Assembly (NCBI RefSeq): GCF_947179165.1 | Contig: NC_077244.1 | Location: forward strand, 16,440,949-16,504,948 | Origin: Solanum dulcamara | Lineage: Eukaryota > Streptophyta > Magnoliopsida > Solanales > Solanaceae | DNA length: 64,000 nucleotides | Direction of reading: 5' to 3' | In this document: piece by piece, positions 32,516 to 42,200 of the stretch | Layout of the letters: the number at the start of each line of letters is the position of its first letter | Position numbering within the stretch: position 1 is the stretch's first letter | The notes under the pieces: generated by a model | The model's input: only the letters and a program-made list of their open reading frames with translations | The model's database searches: none | Told to the model about the DNA's origin: nothing | Translations under genes and position numbers: made by a program

Positions 32516-35041
32516 CTAATGCAGCCTTGGCTTAGATGTTTGACTGAAGGTGCCTTGGACTTTGGAAGGGGGCCATTGTTGCTGTTCAATGTGCCTGCAT
32601 AGCAGCAAGTAAACAAACAGAGAGTTGTGTTTGTTGGAGCTCCATCTTCTTGTCTTCTCATCAATGAGAGCAGTCAAGGAGTCCCAAAGGACTTGGATGA
32701 AAGGGGGCTGCTGCAGGTGTTGGATGAATACAGCAGGTATGCATGGATAGTTGGTGGGATTAGGAAAGGCCCTTGCAGTAGTGGCTGTTATGTCCCTTTG
32801 TCTGTGACTTTGTTTACCTGCATAGACAAGCAAACAAAGAACCAAACAAGTGTGATAGTAGTGGGGGTTGTTGCAAACCTGTAGGCTGCTTCTTGTTGCC
32901 TCCAATGGAGAGATGAGCAGCTCCTTTGAAGGTATCTTATGTGCCTGCACATAACAATTAAGAAAGCAAGGAGGTTCAAGATTTTTGGGATGCAATGGGG
33001 CTGCTGCAGGTGTTGCAGGGGTGGAATATGTATGGGTGTAGGGCTGGTGTGTTGGTGAGGTCCTCTCTTGGAATGCTGTAGTCTCTATGTTGATGCATTT
33101 CATTTGCCCAGGTTCCCCAGCAGTTGTTGTACCTGCACAAAAAACATCACAGAAAGACAAATATCCAACCAGACAGGGGCCTTGTGCAGGGGGCTTTCTA
33201 TTTGATTTGATGGTTGTATCTGTGTTGTCTTTTCTGTAGTTGTTGTTAGTGCATGTTGATGAGTCAATCCAGCAACCTGCAACAATACAACAAACAACCA
33301 AAGGCAAAAAGGAACTTGCACCAGTTAGCAAATAGGAAAGGACCTCCAAGAGAGCTTTGGGTTTCAACGTCGCTCGACTAACGTCTCCAATTATCCGATT
33401 GAGTTGAAACTTCTTGGGGTATACACAAACAGCCCTTTCTTTAGTTCTGCAAGATTTGGAAGCTTTTTGCACAAGCTGGAAAAAAGGCACCCTCTTTAGG
33501 CCTAAGGCAGCTGACTTTTTCAAGGTCGCTCGCCTAACGTCTCCAATTGTCCGTTTGTGTTGAAACTTCTTGGACCTTGTCAAAATAATATATACTGCAC
33601 TCCCACAAAGTTTGGATGCCTTGGTGTAGGTCCTCAGGTTGCAAAACACCCTGCACATCTGACCCTGCTGTATTTTGGTCATAGTCTGCTGTAGGTTCTT
33701 GGTTATCACCATGTTCTGTTGTATATTGCTGTAGGGGATGTAGCTCTGGTGTTTAAGAGATGGTGCCTTGCAGTTTGGAATGTTCCATTTCTGATGTATT
33801 ATGTGCCTGCACACCAAGAAATAACCACACAAGGAATTCCAAGTATCTTGGATATAATTGGGCTGATGCAAGTAATAAAGGGTGGAATCTGGCATGTTTG
33901 AATTGTTGTTGGGGGCTGGTGAGTCTCTTGCATGTCTAGCATTTGTCTCCCTTTGTTTGGATATCTGTGGACCTGTACAAACAAGTAGCCAAAGACCCAC
34001 ACAAATGTGGGGGAAATATAGGCTGCTGCAAACCTGTAGCCAGCTAGTGGAATTGTTCAGTTGTATGTTGTTGCAAGCTATCTTCAGGAGGAGATCATTA
34101 CTCATGATCAGCTCCTTAGGGTACCTGCACCTACATACAAAAACAAAGACAAAGCAAAGAAAAGAAAAGACCTCAAACAGTTCTTTGGAGCTAGTTAGCT
34201 TTAAATCGGTTAATTTTTTCAAAGTCGCTCGACTAACGTCTCCAATTATCCGATTGAGGTGAAAATTCTTAGGCTTTGCAATTACCATATTTGCTGTGTT
34301 CCTGCAACATTTGGAGGTCTTTTGGACAAGATAGAAGCTCCAAATTGTGAAGTGCACCATTGGGAGGCTTAAGTCGACTAACATTTTCAAGGTCGCTCGA
34401 CTAACGTCTCCAATTATCCGTTGGAGATGAAACTTCTTTGGTTGTGCAAATATAGTATTTTCTGTATCCCTGCAAAGTTTGGAGGTCATTTGGACAAGTT
34501 GGAAGCTCCAAGTTGTGAAGTGCTCCATTTGGGGACTTAAGTCGGTTGACTTTTTCAAGGTCGCTCGACTAACGTCTCCAATTATCCGTTTGAGCTGAGA
34601 CTTCTTGGGCTTTGCCCCTATTATATTTGCTGTGATCCTGTGCAATATGGATTCCTTTTGATGTTGCATGGTGCTTTTGTTTGTTGTTGCAGTTGTGGCA
34701 TGTGCAGGAATTCTGAGTGCCTGACCTTTGTTGTTGTTGTTGAATTGCTTGTTTGTGTAGGTGTTGTATGACTGCTGAGTCTCTAAGGCAAGTCCAACCT
34801 TAGAACAGCTGTGGTAAATTTCCAGTATACACCTGACTGGCCCTCCACTAGTTGGATGATATGGTGCCTGTGTATTTATACCTACAAGGCCAAAAAGGAG
34901 AAAGACAAAGAAGAAAGGTTCTATTCTAATCCTAACCTGTAAAATAAGATTGGTTATTTTAAGAAGGCATAAGCCAAGGGAGGTATTCCCTTTTACCATG
35001 GTCCTAACTATAGAACCTTCAAATTGATTATTACTATGCAT
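32516..35041 (-). CDS. 841-codon open stretch after LINE ORF2 (status uncertain)
   Basis: An uninterrupted frame beginning MHSNNQFEGSIV, 48 bases after the ORF2 stop and in the same frame as ORF2. No known domain is recognised. Residues RIIGDVSRATLK recur five times (one as RTIGDVRRATLK). A larger module recurs too: LQVCSSLYFPHICVGLWLLVC and LQVCNNPHYYHTCLVLCLLV. The repeat spacings (156, 699, 168 and 168 bases) are all multiples of three. Against coding, substitutions between two adjacent 168-bp units fall evenly over codon positions, with only about two synonymous among some 20 changed codons. It may be open by amplification of a stop-free unit. I would not call it a gene without transcript or homologue evidence. 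Confidence 0.3.
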   Translation of the reverse strand: MHSNNQFEGSIVRTMVKGNTSLGLCLLKITNLILQVRIRIEPFFFVFLLFGLVGINTQAPYHPTSGGPVRCILEIYHSCSKVGLALETQQSYNTYTNKQFNNNNKGQALRIPAHATTATTNKSTMQHQKESILHRITANIIGAKPKKSQLKRIIGDVSRATLKKSTDLSPQMEHFTTWSFQLVQMTSKLCRDTENTIFAQPKKFHLQRIIGDVSRATLKMLVDLSLPMVHFTIWSFYLVQKTSKCCRNTANMVIAKPKNFHLNRIIGDVSRATLKKLTDLKLTSSKELFEVFSFLCFVFVFVCRCRYPKELIMSNDLLLKIACNNIQLNNSTSWLQVCSSLYFPHICVGLWLLVCTGPQISKQRETNARHARDSPAPNNNSNMPDSTLYYLHQPNYIQDTWNSLCGYFLVCRHIIHQKWNIPNCKAPSLKHQSYIPYSNIQQNMVITKNLQQTMTKIQQGQMCRVFCNLRTYTKASKLCGSAVYIILTRSKKFQHKRTIGDVRRATLKKSAALGLKRVPFFQLVQKASKSCRTKERAVCVYPKKFQLNRIIGDVSRATLKPKALLEVLSYLLTGASSFLPLVVCCIVAGCWIDSSTCTNNNYRKDNTDTTIKSNRKPPAQGPCLVGYLSFCDVFCAGTTTAGEPGQMKCINIETTAFQERTSPTHQPYTHTYSTPATPAAAPLHPKNLEPPCFLNCYVQAHKIPSKELLISPLEATRSSLQVCNNPHYYHTCLVLCLLVYAGKQSHRQRDITATTARAFPNPTNYPCIPAVFIQHLQQPPFIQVLWDSLTALIDEKTRRWSSNKHNSLFVYLLLCRHIEQQQWPPSKVQGTFSQTSKPRLH
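33320..34680 (-). repeat. Tandem repeats with conserved 29-nt core, LINE 3' region
   Basis: Five copies of a unit whose + strand core starts 'tcgctcgactaacgtctcc' at 33370, 33526, 34225, 34393 and 34561. Three units form a strict 168-bp tandem (34225, 34393, 34561), and two more sit 156 bp apart. Outside the core the units differ at many sites. The core (minus strand GGAGACGTTAGTCGAGCGAC and nine bases before it) is identical in four copies apart from its flanks. That points to constraint or recent homogenisation at the nucleic-acid level. Confidence 0.85.
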
Positions 35042-35089
35042 AGCAATAAGTAATTTGAATAGTAAGTTGGACCAAGGAGGCTGACAAGG

Positions 35090-38000
35090 TCATGGTGGCT
35101 TCTTGATTCTCTTAAGCCTTCTTCTTCTGAAGTTGGCCATTTCCAGTTTGTCAAGCTCAAAGTAAGCTCTTGCCTCTTTGGGAAGCTCTTGTTTATTGAG
35201 ATATATCTGTGGAGTAGTGCATTTGTGGCTATGTTTGGACAAAACATCAGCTGTAAAATTGGCTTCTCTTTAAGTGTGGTTGCATTTGAAAACCTGGAAT
35301 TGATGACTGATGTCCTGCAGTTGTTGGAGTTGTGTTCTGACAGTCCATGGTGGTTGAGCTAGGTGTTTTATCCATCTGATTACTAGCTCAGAGTCCACTT
35401 CAAGGATCACTTTAGTATATCCTAATTGGAGACACCAAGTCAAACCAAAAATGGCTGCCAATATTTCAGATTGGTTGTTTGTACCTTCTCCAAAAGGGGT
35501 TGAGAAAGCAAAGAGAAGATCTCCTTGATTGTTCCTTAGCAATCCTCCCCCTCCTATTTTTCCAGGGTTGTGAAGTGCACTACCATCAGTGTTCAGCTTC
35601 ACCATGTGAGCTGAAGGTTTCCTCCAGTAGACAGTACTAACATTAACTTCATTAGTACATTTTTCCACAAGAAGGACCAGTTCCTTCCATCTATTTGGCC
35701 AGCTGATATAGGAGTAGGTAGTGCTTAGAAGGTTGAAGTTATCCTTGAAGACTGAGTAGATCACTCTTGTAATATTGGACTGCTTCCCTCCATATTTGAT
35801 GGCACATCTATTTTTCCATAGGTTCCAACATATGAAGATTGGAGTTGCTTGTAGGATAAGTTTATGGACCTCATTACTGTAATTACTGGACCACCACCTC
35901 ATCATCAGGTTTCTAAGGGGTGTGTATTCTTTACTAATACCCAAAGAATCAGAAAATACACTCCAAACCTTCCTGGCAAAGTTTCCAGAAACAAATATAT
36001 GGTCAATGGTATCCAAACCAGCTCTATGGCAACAGTAACATTGGGCTGGGGCTTCTCCAAAGCTGATAAGTTTTTCATTAGTAGGTAGTTTCCCTCTAAG
36101 TGCTCTCCAGAGTAGGAAGGAACACTTAAAAGGAATGTGTTTGTGCCATGTTTGAGAGTTAATTCTTGTCTTACTCCTTTTGTCCCTGATAAGTTCCCAG
36201 GCAGAAGAACAACTAAATTCCCCACTGCTATTAGGCTTCCAAGAGGCCTGATCAAGTTTGTGGGGCTGATAGTTGATGTTACTTGCCAGGATGCTAGGTA
36301 CAAACTGAGGAGGTGCTTTCTGAGAGACCAGTTCTGCATTCCATTGACCATTAATCATGAAAGAAGACACCTTAGTATTGTTCTGTCTACTACTGGCTGA
36401 CCTGAAATTAGCTAAGGGGCCAACTCCCAACCAATTATCCCACCAAAAGAGGCAAGAACCAGACTGTATCTGCCATTGGATATGAGGCTCAACATTGTGC
36501 TTGTTCTTCATGAGGTGCTTCCATATCAGAGACTGTCCTGTGTGCCATTTTTTGGTTATAGGATTTGACCTCTGACAGTACTTAGCTTTGAGGAACTCAC
36601 TCCATAAGGAATTCTTAGTTCTGAATATCCACCATTGTTTGTATTGGAAAGACTTGGCAACATCTGATATTAGTCTCACTCCAATACCACCCTCTTCATA
36701 GGGATAACTCAGATTCTTCCAAGAAGACCACTGATATTTCCTCCTTTCATTCTTCCACCCCCAGAAGAAATTGGCTGTGATGCTTTGAATTTGCTTGATA
36801 GTGGTTGCAGGAGGGGAACTAGCAGATAACAAGTGAATAGGAAGTGCTTGGATGACATGCTTAATCAAAGTAACTCTTCCTCCATAACTAATTAATTTTG
36901 CCTGCCATCCAGCTATCCTAGCCACAACTTTAGCTATAAGCTCAGAATAATAGATGATCCTCTGTCTACCAATGTAAAGAGGACACCCCAGATATGTGAT
37001 AGGGCTGTTCTTTTGCTTGAAGCCTGTAACTTTCTTGATTCTTCTAACAGTAGAGTTGAAGGCATTTGAGGGTACCATGAAGTTACTCTTGTCTCTGTTG
37101 ATCAATTGACCTGAAGCAAGCTCATAGGTATGTAGTGTTTCCATGATAAGCTTCAAGGTATGAGATCTTCCAGATGAGAATATGATGATGTCATCTGCAA
37201 AACTGAGATGATTAATTTGAGGGCCCTTTTTAGCCATCAGGAAACCATGATATTGGGAGTGTTGATGAAGGTTGTTCATGAGCCTGGAGAGGACTTCAGC
37301 ACCTATGATAAACAAAGCTGGTGATAATGGATCCCCTTGCTTAAGGCCTCTTGTGGAATGAAAGAATCCATGCCTTGAACCATTAATAATGATGGAATAC
37401 CAATTATCAGCCATAATTCTCCATACCATATCAATGAAACCTTCTTCAAATCCCATTTTCCTCAAAACTAGACAAGTATAGGCCCAAGATACCCTATCAT
37501 AGGCTTTAGCCATGTCAAGTTTGATAACTACATTGCCTCCTACATTTGGCTTCTTGATCTGGTGTATAATCTCTTGGGCTAGCATAATATTTTCAGAAAT
37601 GTTCCTGCCTTTGACAAATCCAGATTGGTTAAGGGAAATGAGGTTGGGTAGGATAGGTGCCAGTCTAAGGGAAATGAGTTTGGAGATGATTTTGTTTGTG
37701 AAGTTGCTAAGGCTAATTGGTCTATACTCAGAGAGCTTGTTAGGATGGTGTACTTTTGGGAGCAGCACCAAACAAGAGTGAGTAAAGTATTTAGGCATAG
37801 CTTGTCCACAGAAGAAAGATAGAATCACTTTAAGGAGGTCCTCTTTTATGATGTTCCAACATGCTTGGAAGAACTTGCCATTCATTCCATCAGGTCCAGT
37901 AGCTGAATTGGGATTCATTAAAAACACTACAGTTCTCAACTCCTCCATTGTAGGGATAGCTTTCAGGTTTCTGTTATGCTCATCAGTGACCATCCTGGGA

Positions 38001-39250
38001 ATACATTGGAGGGTATGCTCCTGAATTTGTGTCTCCTCACCAGTGAAAATGGCTTGGAAGTGTTCACATGCAGCTTTGGCTATATTTTCTTCACCTTGTA
38101 CCCAATTATCATCCTCATTCTGGATCTTATGGATGTATAATTTCCTCCTCCTTCCTCTTATCAAGGCATGAAAATACTTGGAATTCACATCACCCTCTTT
38201 GAACCAATGCAACTGAGTTTTTTGCTTTAGCATGGATTCCTCCAGTTTCAGGTATTTTATATACTCTGCATTGATGGCATGGAGCTTTGTTCTGTTCTCT
38301 TCAGAATTACTAGAGATTAGCTCTTCCTCTGCATGTCTAGTCTTTTCTTCATATTCTTTAACTTTGGCATATATATCACCAAATTGCAATCTGGACCAAG
38401 TACTAAGAGTGGCTGCCAACCTCTTCATTTTCTGATGGAAACACCACATTGGATTACCCTCCATGGTCCTGTTCCAGCAATTACTAACAGTATCCAAGAA
38501 AGATGGTTGTTCTGTCCAGCAGTTAAGGAATTTGAAATATTTGGTGTGTTATTGGTTTTGATCAGTCATCTCCAGCAGTAAGGGGCAGTGATCTGAACCC
38601 ACAGAGGGTAGATGAGTAATGGTAGTCTGAGGCATCATCTCTAGCCACTTATCGTTGACCATTCCTCTGTCAAGTCTCTTCCAGATTCTGAACATTATAC
38701 CCCTTAGATTAGACCAAGTGTATCTCTGACCACAAAACCCAAGATCTTGTAGTCCACAGGCTTCTATGATGCTGATGAACTCAAGGCTCTTTTTCATATT
38801 GTAAGTGACACCTCCCAACTTTTCTTGAGGGTCTGTGATAACATTGAAATCACCTAATGTACACCATGGAAGGGAGGTGGCTGACTGTTGTAGCATGCTA
38901 TCCCACAGAGGTCTTCTGAGATGATCTTTGCATTTTGCATATACAAAGGTAACTATGAACTGATTTGGATTCATTACATGATTAAATTCACAAGTAATCA
39001 ACTGCTCCTCATTTTCCAATATCCTGCAGTCTACATCCTTGTTCCAAAAAAGCCAAATCTTACCATTTGGATTACTAATAGCATGGTCCATGTTGAGTTG
39101 ATTTCTGAAGTACTGAATCTGAATGCTATCAGAAAAAGGCTCTAGGATGGCAATAATGGGAATTTGATGGATACTCTTAAGAGATTTAAGTCTTTCCATG
39201 GCTCCTTGGGTATTAATACCCATCACATTCCAGCATAGTGTACTAATCAT
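35090..39250 (-). pseudogene. LINE ORF2: endonuclease-RT-RNase H, two nonsense codons
   Basis: The LINE replication protein, 1386 codons. Residues 1-233 are an APE-type endonuclease: WN at 7-8, Glu37 (AILEP), GDFN 133-136 and SDH 219-221. A TAA at codon 234 (38551-38549) follows. The same frame continues with FLNCWTEQPSFL and a coiled linker to RT: the first catalytic Asp near 579 (IKLDMA) and FADD at 684-687. A zf-RVT region lies near 1036-1100 (FLLWRALRGKLPTNEKL). RNase H has D1222 (NTDGSA), E1262 (NQSE) and D1286 (EVDSE). A second TAA at codon 1327 (35272-35270) cuts off the last RNase H motif (TADVLSKHSHK). The natural end is the TGA at 35092-35090. Both stops look like single-base changes in an otherwise open frame. 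Confidence 0.9.
39247..39250 (-). promoter_or_regulatory. ATGA stop-start overlap between LINE ORF1 and ORF2
   Basis: Minus strand 'aactctcaATGATT': the ORF1 TGA (39249-39247) overlaps the ORF2 ATG (39250-39248). A 4-base overlap of this kind suggests ORF2 is translated by termination-reinitiation after ORF1, as shown for some insect non-LTR elements. There is no ribosome-entry or frameshift signal that I can see. Confidence 0.7.
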
Positions 39251-42200
39251 TGAGAGTTTTTGGAAGTGAACAGCCTAGTGTGAGGTCTGCTTGTGCGAGC
39301 AGAAATAGTTGGACTGATGGGTTTATTACTGTGACTGGTTCTATGAATTCCTCTAGGGGACAAACCTTGGGAGTTAGCTATTCGTTGAATCTCATCATCA
39401 TACTCATTTGTGTAAGATGTACCTAAGGGTCTGTTTAAGTGTTCACTGGCAGCATCCTCCTCATCTAGATCCTTCAAGGGTTGGTCCTCATAGTCACCCT
39501 CATCTTCAGACTCAATAACTGCATATTCATCCAGGTCAGGAGGGACTTCTATATTAGTATTAGTATTAGTATTGAGGGTGCATTTGGGGAGAGATTGTGT
39601 GTGTTGTTCTGCAGTTCTGCTTGCAGGATGTTGAGGAGGTGTGTGGTTGTACTGAGTTTGCAAGGGTGTAATATCCATCCCCCCTTGGTCATCCTCCAGC
39701 ACAAATTGTTGGCATCCAAGGTTACGATGTTGTTCTTTCACATTGTCTACTACCAGAGGAATTTGTTCCTCGTGAGACAAATTCCTTTCTTCTACTCTTT
39801 TTTTTAATGCATCCCTTCTCCTTTTGCTCAGTTTATTCTTTTTTTCATTAGACCCTGTGACACTAGTGCTTGCTACAGACCCTAAATCCTTGGCCATAGA
39901 TCCCAGCTGAGTATTATGACTGGTAGTGTCAATATTCCTATTTGTGTGGTCATTAGGCTGATTAATTGTAGGTAAATTTATGTTATGAATTGCAGGGGTT
40001 GAGTCTTCTCCCTGAAAATGCAGCATGTGCATTTGAGTTGGGACCTGACAGCTCCCCTGTTGCTGCTGCATATCAACATCCCTTCTGTCAACATGCATTG
40101 CATTGTCCTTCAAGCTAATATCTGCTCTTTCCTCCAAGGATTCCTTTGAGTTAACAGGTGCAACTTCTTCCAAGATTTGCAGATTTGTAGGCTGAGTAGG
40201 AGTTGTAATGTTGCCCATTTCTAGATTGAAAATGGGAGAAACTGCAGGTCCCAGTTCATGCAACTCTGTTGCCCTATTTTGCACATTCTTTTCGTTTATT
40301 TTAGCAGCGGAAAAAATATATGAAGTGGTAGCAGGAGTTCTAGAGTCACTCCTAGGGTCAACCATACTGTTCTCATGCAAAACATGAGACATAACCCCCC
40401 CTCTGGGTACCCCTTCCTGCAAGTTAGTTGGCTTCTCCTGAAACCCACCATCCTCACCTCCATTAACTACTTCAGCAGCAACAGTTAAAACATTCAATAC
40501 ATTAAGACTACAGGGGGAGCCATGGGGGATTGGGAGCATTGAGTCAATACCTGATCGATGCTCGCTTTGTACGGTTTGAATTGCGCTGGTCGTAGTGACA
40601 GTATTACCATCAATACCTGTAGTTATGAGTTGAGTGGGTTTATATACCTGTTGAGTGTTACCTTGTATCTTTTGGGTGTTTTGTACGGTTTGGGTCTTCC
40701 CTTTGAATTTTCTTCTCTTTTGGGTTTGCCATTGGTTGTTTGGGACTTGATTCCTGTTCTGATTATTTGAGTGTTCCTGTATTTTGTTTCTTCCTCCTTG
40801 AGTTGTGGTGGTTGTTTCTTGTATCGGTACCTGTTGTCTGACACTTACAACATTAGTTAAAACAGTTGGAGAAGAGATCATACCTGTGTTTTTATTCGAC
40901 TCATCTTTCTTTGGCTCTTCTTCCTTGTTTTTGGCCTTATTGCGTTCTGCATCTCTTCTGCTGACTGGGCAGGCTAGAGGAGTATGACCCTGGTGTTTAC
41001 AATAAGTACAATAAAGTGGTATATCTTCATATTCGATATCCTGCCATCTACCTTCCCCATTTGGGTCATCATTTTCATCAAAGCCAATCCACACACTTTG
41101 GATTCTAGGCTTGGTGATGTCCATTTGGACTTTTACTTTCGCTACGCTACCCCTCGTCTTTTGCATGAAGGCCATGTCTAAGTGCAATACTTGTCCCACG
41201 TCCTCCAGCAAAATCGTAACAAATTCTTTGTGGAAACAATGCCATGGGAGCTCCGGGAGTATGACCCATACAGGGAGAATGGGGGTTTCATAGTTTGGAT
41301 CAAAGGTAGGAGTCCAAACTTGAAATCTCATAAAGACACCTTCAATGTACATGCGCTTGCTATCTAAGACAGTAGCTCTATCGTGTTCGTTATCCAGGTC
41401 AATATATATATGTCTAGAGTTAAAATGCGTAATCTTGACCTTGCCTCGGAGTTCTGTTTGGGCAATGAATTTCTTTCGAATGACCTCCATCTTGGGCATT
41501 GGGCTATAGAACTTGCCTATGAGGGTGTACTTACATGATTCTGCCATTTTAATCATGTAGTCCTCTCTCTTAAACATAATAGCAGGACAGCCTTGTTTCA
41601 TTACTCTTTTTGGGGTTGTAAGGTCAATTTTGGTAGTATTCTCAGTTTGTGTAGCTCTCAGCCGTGTGGCCATGGATTGTTTTGCTATAGGGGGCGGAGG
41701 GTGATTTGTGGTGACCGGTTGGTTGATAGGGGGCTTGGTCTTTGGAGGTAGCGCACTGGGGGTTAGGGTCACTACCGGATTTCTAGAGTTTTTTGGGTCG
41801 TATTTTTGAAAATTAGAAGATATTGGAGGGAAGTCTGAACTGGGAGGGTATTTGGTACTTTTAGGATTAGTTAAGGTGCTAGGATTATCTGGGGAAACAT
41901 TTTTGGGCACTAAAAGACTGTTTTCGACTCTATTATCACAAGATGGAAATTTGGAATTTGAGTTAGAGGTGTCTAAAAATTGTGGCGCTTGGTTTAAAAC
42001 GTTCGTACTGATATGGGGGTTAGTAATACCTTGAGAATTTCTTTGGGCGTTCACTGGATGAGTGTTTTCGGTGATTTTTACGTTAGGTTCAATTCTAGTA
42101 TTGGCATTTGGTGTGTTAGGATAGTCATTTTTTGAATTTAAATTTTTTTGATGGATACTATATTGGTGCGTATTATTATTCAAACTAGAAACATTTTTTC

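Noticed and set aside
33882..34262. 126-codon + strand frame in LINE 3' region
   Set aside because: Antisense to the repeats. No motif and lies across repeat boundaries.
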